Shown: one piece after another, positions 47,801 through 58,982 of the stretch
How the letters are laid out: the number at the start of each line of letters is the position of its first letter
Position numbering within the stretch: position 1 is the first letter of the stretch
Assembly: GCA_028554645.1 (NCBI GenBank)
Contig: JAQOOI010000019.1
Location: 1,426,001 to 1,490,000, forward strand
Source: Omphalotus guepiniiformis
Lineage: Eukaryota; Basidiomycota; Agaricomycetes; Agaricales; Omphalotaceae
Reading direction: 5' to 3'
Length of the DNA stretch: 64,000 bases
Translations under genes and position numbers: made by a program
The notes under the pieces: model-generated
What the model saw: only the letters and a program-made list of their open reading frames with translations
Told to the model about the DNA's origin: nothing
The model's database searches: none

Positions 47801-50800
47801 TAAGTGATGTATTGCAGCATTTTCTGAATCGTGGAGTTGAGTCATCTTTGCAGTTCCTTCACGATGGGACCTGCGAGTTCGTGGGACGTAATGATGATCT
47901 GGTCAAGCTTGGAGGTAATGCCATACTGAGTCGGGGAACGATTACTTTAATAATGTTCGCTTTATAGGGATTCGGGTTGAACTTTCTGAAATAAGTACAG
48001 CTTTAGAGCCATGTCATCCAGCTGTCCACGAAGCTGTGACTATGCAGCTTTCCCGACCAGAGTAGGCTCTTTGGAACGGCACGCCACCCTATGCTGAATA
48101 TCTTTTTATAGTCGTCCTCAAAAGATCGTTTGTACTTTCCTTGCTGCGCCTGAGATTTCTGGAGATGGAAACATTTGTACTGGAATGGATGCAGTTGAGA
48201 TCGCGTGTGCCGCGAAGGAGAGGGCGGAACTGTCATTGCCTGTCTTCATGCATCCTAACGTGAGTTTCCTTACTCACTAATGAAGTGTTCGGGAATTTAC
48301 TTGCATTAGCGTGGTGGTTGTAGTAAAACGGCTTCCCCACACGGCATCTAACAAGATAGACCGGAAGGCTTTGGGGGAGTATTACTGCGATTTGGACATC
48401 ATGGCCTGGGAGAACAGTCTGGCTGACCATATGGGCACTGGGGAGTCTAAAGCGACCTGGTCGGAAACAGAGCTGAAGATACGAGATACAGTATCAGAGT
48501 TGACGGGCTCTCCCAAGGAATGGATTAACAAGACGACGCATTTGCCTGCGCTCGGTGTCGACTCGGTTAGTGACTGAACCGTGAGAATGCGTTGATCGGC
48601 TATTTTCCTTCATCCATAGCTGGCTGACTAAGCATCTCTGCAGATTCGTGCCCTTCAACTTGCGTCGCGTCTTCGGGCCGTAGAAGTCCACATATCTGTC
48701 CAGGATATTTTGCAGAATTCGACTATCAGACAGCTTGCACGCAAGTCAGAAACCACAAGCCCACATACACAAAATTCCATATCTCCATGGCTCGAGGGAT
48801 TCAGCTCTCGCTGGTCAACTGTGGTCCAACGCGAATTTGTCGAGAAAATTGAACGTGTTCTGCCTTGCACTCCTTGTACGCTTCCCTGTTCTCCAGTCGA
48901 GGGCATCTTCTGACTCTATAAACTTGCAGTGCAAGAGGGAATGCTAGGAGAGTCTGTAAAGAATCCAGGGGCATATTGGTCGCACCGTCTCTTCCCCTTA
49001 AATAAGAACATCGATCTGGGGCGTCTGCGTAACGCTTGGAATACGGTCACCAACCATCACGAAATCCTTCGAATCGTATTCATGCCTGCAGCAGCTTATG
49101 CTTCCTCGAGTGTTGTGGAAATAGATTCGAGCTCGTACGTTATGTACCATCGTTGATGACCCGGCTCGTATTCTGATTCGCCCTCACTAGTGTATTTTTG
49201 CAAGTCCTTTTGTCGCGTTACGACGTACCTTTCACGCACCAGCAAATTGGCAGGTCAGAGGTCCACTCGGTGGCCAAGGAGTACGCTCGGAACATCGCAA
49301 TATCTCGGAGCAGATCACTAGAGCCTAGGTGGTCATTGGTCGTTCTTGAGTCTATAGATGGCCATTCGTGGATGATGTTCAGCATGCACCACGCACTGTA
49401 CGATGCTCACGCAATAACCTATCTCCTTGCTGATATCCAGCGGCATTACCACGGGATTCCACTACCTCTACATTTACAACTAACATCTGCATTATCTCGC
49501 ACATTCTTCGCGAATGGTCCCCAAGAGTCACTCGATATGTGGCGGGATATCTTGACCCCGTTTGCTGATCGTAACGCACGAGAATGGCCGACCTTAGCTG
49601 ACGGGCTTTCCCGGGAACAGGCCGGTTTCCTTTCGAGTGCGTTCGAAAAAGATTATCTCTCTTTGGCAGAGCTCGCAAGGAAGACTGGAGGTACTGTTGG
49701 TCATGTTTTACAAGCTGCGTGGTCGATAGTTTCGGCAGCATACCTCGAGACAGACCGAGTGGTGTTTGGAGAGACCCTTTCTCTGCGACTCGAAGATCAC
49801 GAGCTTCAACATGCTATTGCACCTCTTATCACCACGAAACCGGTGGCTGTCCATGTGAAGGATACTGCTACGCCGCGTGTCCTCATTGAAGAACTCGCAG
49901 GTTTAACAAAACTCGCTTCCCTGCATCGATCCATCGGTTTCCAGCATATTCGAAAGATTTTGCAACGGCCCGTAAATCAACCACTATTCCCGTCAATATT
50001 TGTGATCTATTTCGAGGAGGATACCTCGGTGCCTGCCGATACAATAGAGAATTTGTGGTCAAGCCCCCTTGATGTGTCTAGTCTTGGGGTTGAACACCCC
50101 ATTGCCATAAACATCTATGTGTCAGGGGGAAAGGTAGATGTCAACGTCTTGGGCAATGGCGAGATTATGTGAGTGCAGATTTGTCCTGTGTGATTGCCTA
50201 CCGACGTCTTTAATTCTTGCAGGTCGGAGAATCAGGTGGAACTCTTAAGCCAGCAGTTTAATGCCGTCCTGACTCGTATGTTGAATGAACCTGATGAACC
50301 AATCATGTCACTTGTGTCATCTTTGGACAAGACGTATCTGTCAATTGTCAAGGGCGCATCGCCTATATCCCAGAATCATCCTCTGCATTGGCTTGAGAAT
50401 TTTGCCCTTACGAGGCCAGACGCAGTCGCGGTGTCGACGTATCGTTCACTGTCAAATGAAGTGCCCAGTGAAACCTGGACTTACAGAGCACTTGAAGAGG
50501 TAGGTTCTAGTGACTTGTCGTTGGTCTAATGTATCGCTCGCTAATAATCGACAAGGCTTCAAATCGTGTCGCACACTGGATACGTCAGCGCTGTCATTCC
50601 AGAAATGTAGCATTCTGCATGCCCCGGTCTCACACTTCTATCGTTTATCAATTAGGGTATGACTTACTCTTTTCCTCATCGAAGCGAGCACTGCTGATTG
50701 TGCCAACAACAGCATATTTAAATCCGGGAATGTCAGTTCTTTTTTCGTGATTACAGTTCAGTTCTAGCTGTTTGGCTTATTCTTGTACACAGACATATCT

Positions 50801-53800
50801 GCCCATAGGCGAGGAAATACCAGCATTCCGAAAAAGACTCATCTTCCGCACTGCACAGACATCGTTGGTCTTCACCACGAAGGCACTGTTGCACGAATTC
50901 AACAGTCTCGACAAAAACGCCGTTATCTGTGTCGATGACGTTCAACATTTACTAGAAGTTTCCGAATGTGCCGTCACCAAACCACCTTCGTCGATCCCGG
51001 AAGTTTCGTGCAGTATGTCCTCATCACTTGCGTTTCAGGAAAATGCTGACGCGATTCAGTTCTTGTGGATGAGGGGCATCTGTGCACCTCTCGCGCTTCA
51101 CTCGTGTCTTCTCACAGTTTAATATCAATGATCGAGAGCTTTGTTAACGAGGTCTATCCCAGCGTTCTTTCCCTCGACGAGGACATATTCTTGACTTGGA
51201 TGCCTTCGTGTAAGATAACCACCCTACACCCGTACAGGCTCTAAATGATTCAATCTTCAGCGGCCGATATGCATCTCATTGAGCTATTTGCACCTATGCG
51301 GGTGGGGATGAAGTCAGTTAACGTACCTCATCAGTTACTGCACGAAGACGTTTCCGCTGTGTTCCATAGGACAGGCGCAAGTCATTCCTTGTGAGTCCAT
51401 TTCAATACTGATTCCTGGCCAATATGAACTCGGGTGTTTTCTAGTTTGATTACGGCTTGGCTCGAGCAAAAAGGCTTGAGACCGTCTGATCTCCCATCAG
51501 TGAGATGTGCTATTTTCACTGGTATGTTTTGACCGTTGTCTCTTCATACGCTTACTTAACATTCCCCTTCATTTCAGGGATACCTTCGCGAGCAGTGTTG
51601 CTGAAGGAATGGCACAGTACTCAAGGACTGATGGTGCAAAGGGTAAGTCGACGATTTCAATGGTTTGGCTGCAGAGTGTTCTAAAGTGCGATGCAAGGCT
51701 TTTGGTTTTCCAGGTTTGTTCATGCAACACTGGGGGCAATTTGTGGAGCTGAAACACATTCAACTTGTCAGGACTGTTTACTTTGGGTCAATATCAATAC
51801 GATTTCCCCATGAATATCGGGAAACCATTGAACTCCTACACTACATTGGTCTTGCGACAAGAGTCTTCCGCCATCGCGCTTCGTAGCGAAGCTGGAGTAT
51901 GTGCCGTATACATTTTGTTAAGACCGACCTAACGCAATACGAACAGGAATTGTGTATAACGGAAGATGTCCTTGCTCCACGATATTCGAAGCGTCTCGTT
52001 TCTACTGACACTGTTGGGTATGGTCGTGTCCATAGAACGAGACATGTTGGACGCGTGAGGACTGACGATGTGAGCTGCTTTCTTATGTTTATTGGACTGT
52101 ATTAAATTATTGTACAGGCCATTGACTACAAGGGCCCTATCAGCATCTATCGAAACAACGGGGGTCAAATCATTGATTTAATTGAACTCTCAAACTTGAT
52201 TCAGTCAGTTGCGCATCTGTCCGTTGACGTTGCGACCTTCGTCTTCGATCACCCCGAGGGCGTCCGGAACTACATCGTATCTTTCGTTTCCCGTTCATCA
52301 AGCGCGGATCCCCTGAATGGCGCCTTACCTGTCGTGGTTGTCACAGATTTTGCTTTCACGAATACCCTCCTTGGTCACTACAGGAGACATGTGTCCGCGC
52401 ATCTAGTTCCTGACTTCATCATCCCTCTGGATTACCTTCCTCTCTCGAGTTTGGCAACGGGTCAAAAGCACGAGGCTCGTTTGAAGCGTGTTTTTCAGAA
52501 TTTCTCGCTCTCGACCCTTAATCGAGGCAGCGAGAAGAAGCGGACTGCGCGGAGCCTAACGACTGTAGAGGAAGAGATACGAGCAATACTCAGCAAAGCA
52601 ACTGGAGTTCCAGTGGGAACGATTGATGCGGATACTACGACTCTTGAACTCGGGATTGACTCTTTGAGCGCTATCTCTCTCAGTTATCAACTAAAGTCAG
52701 CGGGATATTTCGTTCCTCCTCATGTCATATTGTCCGGGCCTTCAGTAGCAAAACTCGGCAAGTCGTCAAAAGCGATGGTGGAGAATAACACCAAACTCCT
52801 TTCCTCGTGGGAGGTTGACGATTCCATCAAGAAATTTGTTCGCGAGCAACTGCAGGTTGAAGTCGATTCTATCCTTCCCTGCTTGCCGTTACAAGAAGGT
52901 CTTATCGCGCACACCCTCAACTCTGTGAAACCGATTTATGTCAATCATTTTGTGCTACGTCTAGACGAAGCAGATCCAATGCTTCTGCGTCCTGCTTTTG
53001 AGGAGACCGTCAAAGCGAACGACATTTTAAGGACATGCTTTGTCGCTGCAGACCAGAACATCGTGCAAGCAGTGCTATCAGAGACGCCTGAACTATGGAG
53101 AAGCGTTTCTGTAGACTCTGGGGAAGATTTACTTCTATCTTTGCGTCGTGACATGGCGGATGTCGAACATGATGTGGTCCAGAAGTTGGGTCAGAAGCCG
53201 CCCATCCGACTCGGTCTTTATTCATCAGATTCAAGTCCTGCGTACCTTTGTCTCACTATGCACCATGCAGTCTATGATGGTATGTTTGCTACAGAAACCC
53301 GACTATAATTTTGGCTGATTTTTGTGTCAGGTCAATCTTTATCAATGTTGCTTTCCGAAGTTCGCGATCGCTATACAGGCTGCTTCCAGATACTGCGCGC
53401 GCCCGTCAGCAATTTACTGAACTATCTAGCTAGGCAATCACAAGACGCTAGCCACGCATTTTACTCCGATTATCTTCACGGCATACTAAAGCCCCCAGTG
53501 TCGCCGTTTGTGGATGATATGCTCGGCTCTCACCATCAGAGCCTGGAACTGGATATTTCCCTGTCTCACCTCGAACGCATTTCCCGCTCCGTGAATATCA
53601 GCCTTCATTCTTTGGCTTTAGCCGCTTTTGGAGTTGCTACGGGAGAGTATCGAAGGAGGAACGACCTTGTACGCATTTCACTATTCGTAAGGAATGCTCT
53701 GATGTCAATTTTCCCTTTAGGTTATTGGAGTAGTGCTTTCTGGACGTTCTGTGCTCGTCGACGGCATCGAAACAATGTTAGGTCAGTCGCATTTCGAGCT

Positions 53801-56800
53801 CAGAACTTTTCCTTCATGTTCATCGCTATCCATAGCTCCTTGCATTACCACAGTTCCTGTTCGTGTTCGCATAGGCGAATCACAGGCGTTTTCAGACGTC
53901 GCTCAACGGATTCACGCGGAGATGTCATCATTGCTCGAATATCAGCACACTCCCCTACGTCTGATTCAGCGTTGGTTAGGGTCCTCCGAACCGTTGTTCG
54001 ATACTTTGTTTAGCTTCAATCGGATGACGACTGGGTCTACGACCTCTTCCTTATGGACGTCGGTGGAGAGCAAGGCTGCACTCGACGTGAGCTCATACAT
54101 TGATGATTTTTTTTCTTGTCAAAAAGCTTATCCTCTTCGTAGTATCCTTTCGCTCTGGCCATCGATGCAGACTCTACATCAGATACCCTCGTTATACGCG
54201 CGGGTCATATTCCCAGCTTTGGCTCGATGGCTACCGTCAAAACTATCATGCTCCGGGTAGCCGAATTGCTCGCAAACTTGGAAGCACGGATTGACTTGCT
54301 GGCCAGCCCTGAGCTGTCCGAAACGAAAGAAGATCGCTCCATGTACGATTCGAGCACGTGGTCACAGGAGGAAATTCTCATCCGCGATAATGTTGCTGAG
54401 GTGTGTAAGGTCGACAAGGAATTAGTCACTAAAGATATATCTTTCCTCCACCTGGGTATCGACTCTATCACCAGCATTCGATTGGCGCAACAATTAAGGA
54501 CTGCCGGCCTTGCCATTCCTACTTTTGCGATCATGCGCCACCCTTGTGTGGGAGCACTGGCGGAGTTTGTGAAGGAGAATCCTATGGTTTCTACCTCTGC
54601 AATTGCACAGCGCGAGTTCAACGACATCCAAGATGTTTTACGCAAGGACTACAGTGATTCTATCCCGCGCCTTGCAGGTGGAGATGAAATCGTGTCTTTG
54701 TTCCCCGCAACTCCTCTGCAGACTGGAATGTTGTCACAGACCATCTTTTCCGGGGGTCGTCTGTACATGGTTCACCATTCCCTGCAACTCGATCCCAACA
54801 CTGTTTCTCTTTCTCGTTTACGTGATGCATGGGAAGCGGTCGTCGCTGCAACGGACATTCTACGATGCTCTTTCCACGTGTGCCCGAATGGTGATTATCC
54901 TTGGCTAGCAGCCATCCACAGCAAAGCTCCTTTGCGTTGGAAGGAATACGATGTACCATCCGCTTCAGTACTTCGACTCATAGCCTTCCAGATAGAAAAT
55001 ACGGAGTTGATTGAAGACGAAAGCGGGTTTGAAATACCTCCTCTTTCCTTGCATCTTATACGTGCTCCAGATATGTGTGTCCTCATCATCTCTATGCATC
55101 ATTGGTCAGTGCTGGTTTCTTGACATCCTCATATATGTTTGATAACATTCCTTTTGTTAGTTTGTACGACGGGCTTTCTATCACGTATATCCTGGAGGAT
55201 GTCACGGCTGCGTATCTTGGGCATGAGGCTGTGAGGCGTCCGCAGTTTACCGATGCGGTTCCATTCGTGTTATACAGCTCGAAAGACAGAGCTCATTTCT
55301 GGCAGAAACGATTATCTGGTTTCAATGCATCTCCACTTCCGAAAAGGCAATCCGAAGGACATTCCTCCAATCTAGCAAGCCAATCTGTTGACCTGCCCGA
55401 TGGCTCCCTCGATACGATAAAACAGATGGGTGTCACTGTTCAAGCTACCGCTCTTCTCGCTTGGTAAGGGTGCCTCTCTCGACATATCACAGCGGTACTA
55501 ATTCACCCTCAGGGGTAAAACATTGGCGGCACTTACAGGTTCCCTTGATGTAGTATTCGGGCAAGTGGTAGTAGGGCGTGCCATCGAGCTCAACAACGCC
55601 TTGCTTGTGAATGGCCCGCTCTTTAAGTATGTCGCCCGAGAGTCCTTTTGACGACCTATCTAATTGCTGAATTCTAGTACTGTCCCATTTCGCTTCACTA
55701 TTTCTGATCCCTCTTGGTCAAACATAGAGGGAGTACAAGCTCAGCATGCTTACAACATTGCGGCAGAGCCACACTCGCATGTTCCTCTCCGCACAATACA
55801 GGCGGAGTGGCGGGCTCAGACAATGAGCAGAGACACTCTTTTTGATACACTCTTCGTCTTCCAACAAGGAAAAGGCCCTTCGACATCGAGTCTGTGGTCA
55901 AGATTCAATGTGTCCGACGATGCATCAGCTTCTCAGGTTAGTCAAATCAATTTACAACACATACTGGCATCTGCTTATGAGTCAATTCTCAGTACCCGCT
56001 TAGTCTGGAGGTTATCCATACCAACACGAAAATTGAACTTCGAGCTGGATGTCAGGCCGATGTCATGTCTCAAACTGAACTTCAAGACCTTCTGCGCATG
56101 CTGCACGACACACTATTGGATATCATTGTGCACCCTACTGCGAACATACTCAATCACCCACCAAGTCTGAGGGAGTTACATACGGTTCCCCAGCGTCGAG
56201 TACCTTCAGCTCAAGAAGGCCGTTCCAAGTCACCAGGAAGAGTTTTAACAGAGAAGGAAGAGATCCTCCGGGATGTGTTCTCTAGCGTAACCAAGATTCC
56301 GAAAGAACAAATTGGCGTTGAAACTCCTCTTTATGCCCTAGGGCTCGATTCTGTGGGGGCTATCCAGATTGCCGCTAAGTGTCGCATCAGTGGGCTCAAT
56401 ATTGCAGTTGTGGACATCTTTGCCGGTGAAACGATTGCGGGCATTTGTAAAGCGTATGAGACCCGTGATATTCCTGAGGCTGGGACTTTGCTCGAGCCCT
56501 CTGAGCTTGTTTCTTCTGATATTCGTGACAAGGCTCTTGCTCTTCTCAGCCTCGACCAAGAGAGTGTACAGGAAGTCCTCCCGGTACTTGCGGTAAGCTA
56601 TTCATACTCATGCCTCTAACAGCTGGTAATCTGTCTTTCAGGGTCAAAACTACCACTTAGGTGCATGGCTCGCGTGTGGAGGAATATCGTACGAGCCAGT
56701 GTTCGCTTATCGGGCAGCTGTCCCGCTGGATCCGGAACGACTCCGTATTGCTTGGAATGCGTTACGTGCTCATCACAGTATCTTGCGCACGACATTTGCA

Positions 56801-58103
56801 GCGACATCCCCAAACGAAGTCGTTCAAGTCGTTTTAAAGCAGTTGCCCGATAGTAATTCTAGTTGGAGGTTTGTGGAACTCGAAGGCGATTTTGATTTGC
56901 GCGTCAGAGAGCAAGCACGTATTGAGTACGGTCGTCCATCGACACTGTTCGAACCTCCAGCTAGAGCACGGCTCATTCGCGTTAACAATCAGGATGCATT
57001 GCTGCTGGTATTTCACCACGCAACATATGGTATGATATTCTTCAATGGGAGTATAGTTCATTGAGTTGACCTTGTCACAGATGCCTGGTCTATTCCCCTT
57101 CTTGTGAGGGATCTATGCGCTCTATATGACGGCCTCAATTGCCAGAGTACGGCGAATTTCACAGGCTTGGTTCAACACCTTCATACGATATCTAATAAGG
57201 AAGCTCGAGCCACTTTTTGGCGCGATTCTCTAGATGTGGAGTCCGGTGTCCAGCCAACTCTGTTACCAACTACGTCACCCTCGTCCGGCCTCAAGCAGGT
57301 CTTCGTACGTGTACCTGGATTGGTCGCCTCAGTAGATCAGTTGAACGATCGCTGTCAAGCTGCTGGCGTTGGACTACAAGCTCTTGTTTTGGCTGTCTGG
57401 GCTCGTATCTGCCAGAGCCTCATCGATTCTGCATCTGCTCCCATTCTTGGCGTATATCACACCGGACGTGCAGCGTCCTTTGATGGATTGGCGGAGCTCG
57501 CTGGACCCACGGTGAATGTTTTGCCTATGCGTATTCCTGCGGCATCCCCTGGCAAGATCTGGGATGCAGCGAAACAGGTTCAAGTGGACCTCGGGAGACG
57601 AACGGCGTTCGAGCATAGCTCGTTGAGGGAAATAATGAGTGATATCGGGCATGAAAATGGTCCTTTGTTCAATGTGTTTGTGAATTTGCTGTGGCATGGA
57701 GACAAGATTCGCACCATTCGGCAGGATTCGTTGCTCTCTAGTCTTTCTGTATGTGCTTGAGCATCCGACTTTTTTTGCACGCAGGATGTACTGACTGCTT
57801 TTGAAGATTGGGCCACCTACGGACTATGCGCCTGACAAGCCTTATGATCTCAAATCGTCGGTCAACGCTTTAGATCACTCTCACCTGCCCAAGGCAAGTT
57901 TTGATGCTCTTCATAGCTAATTTAAACCCACTGACTTGTTTTTGTAGTTTGGGCTCTACATCGATGTAGTTCTGGATTCGAATGACCAAAGCCTCGCAGT
58001 CGCTGCGCGTTGTCATGAAGCGCTGTTGAGCAAAGAGCAGTTGAAGTCGGTTGTGGATTCCTTTGGCGAAGGGGTTCTGAATGCAGTCCAAGAGCTTGTG
58101 TAA
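41850..58103 (+). CDS. Ferrichrome-type siderophore NRPS (A-T-C-A-T-C-dA-T-C-T-C-T-C)
   Basis: One gene of many exons, roughly 4,800 residues. A1 (42.4-44.3 kb): [37 protein letters not shown]1 [10 protein letters not shown]1 HHSIFDG. A2 (46.2-48.4 kb): [54 protein letters not shown]2 LGVDS. C2 HHALYDA. A third, degenerate A (50.4-52.5 kb). T3 [10 protein letters not shown]3 HHAVYDG. T4 [10 protein letters not shown]4 HHCLYDG. T5 [10 protein letters not shown]5 HHATYDA, then stop with no terminal carrier or thioesterase. The T-C-T-C tail is the hallmark of fungal ferrichrome synthetases, which reuse modules and release a cyclic hexapeptide through the last C domain. The ATG at 41850 is the first in frame. 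Apparent internal stops in A2 and elsewhere fall inside good GT-AG introns. Confidence 0.93.
50350..52480 (+). other. Degenerate third adenylation domain of the NRPS (dA3)
   Basis: The fold can still be followed: [88 protein letters not shown]. The catalytic cores are lost. At A3 the best frame gives [11 protein letters not shown], not TSGTTGxPKG. No YGPTE is found at A5. A7 reads HRTRHVGRV instead of YRTGDxxR. A8 reads [21 protein letters not shown] with no GRxDxQVK. The A10 Lys region is [12 protein letters not shown]. The carrier domain that follows ([12 protein letters not shown]) and C3 are intact. The domain is also split by unusually many introns. It probably cannot form an adenylate. 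Confidence 0.75.
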
Positions 58104-58982
58104 TGACGTTAACAGTAAGATTGTAAGGGTTGAACTGAACTATAGTAGTATGAAACCGTTGTGAAAGTCTATTCATCAGCTAAATGAAACATCGTTCGGC
58201 CACAAAGTAGAGTGAGAGAAAATACGAAGAATGCAATCACCCTATTGATCTCCTTGAGGGAGGTGAGGACGAAAACGAAAGCGAGGGTTTATGTACAGGA
58301 TGTGGAGGAGATGACGCCTGGGATCAGAGATACATTGCTTACTGTTATAGCGCGCGGAGGGCTGGAGAGGTTGTAAAGGATTGAACTGAAGTCGTGATTG
58401 AACGAAGGACTGTGATGATAGCTTCTGCTATCAGGAGGTCAAAGCTAACCATTGGAGCACCGCTTACCATCCGAGGTACCGGAATATCACTCCCCCTCCC
58501 TTATCTTTGCCTCCGTCTGTTTCACCATAGTGCGCTTCAACTAGTGTGATTTCAAGTCTCCTCTTTCCATGACACTCCTTTCCGCAGTGTACATCTTGTA
58601 CCTAGAAATTTTACGTGTTTTACCATCTTATTCTATATTCCGTATTTCATACGAGTATGCCGTGGTCGGCGCGCCTTTAACGAGTCCCTTTATCATTTTT
58701 GCGACTCCTTTAAGTTGGTCTGTAACACATATCTTCGTTGTGAATCGATTTTTTTGAGAGCTGAACTCTATTCACGAGCGTCTTCGTATAGTCAGAATGC
58801 TCACCTGTAGAGTCATGCCTTTCAATGATACATCACTAGCAGACTCCCTTCAACATCTCAACTCAGAGAACGAATTTGTCGCAATCGACTACATCAACAT
58901 CCTGATCATAACATAACCGAACCAACATCGAGTCCTCTGATGCGAAACAGCAACTAAAATACAAACAACCTCAAGAAAAAAA
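58104..58982. other. Intergenic region between NRPS and nucleoporin gene
   Basis: About 880 bases between two convergent 3' ends. Apart from the monooxygenase relic at about 58255-58400 I see no gene. Confidence 0.55.
58255..58400 (+). pseudogene. Decayed 3' fragment of an ornithine N5-monooxygenase gene
   Basis: The frame reads TKARVYVQDVEEMTPGIRDT then LLTV, matching the monooxygenase C-terminus (AKARVYVQGVEETTHGLSDT, LLSV, near 18090-18170). Nucleotide similarity continues through GGGCTGGAGAGGTTGT...AGGAT, but a 2-base length difference shifts the frame and a TAA follows. No upstream part of the gene is present. It is therefore a truncated, frameshifted copy, not a functional gene. Confidence 0.75.
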
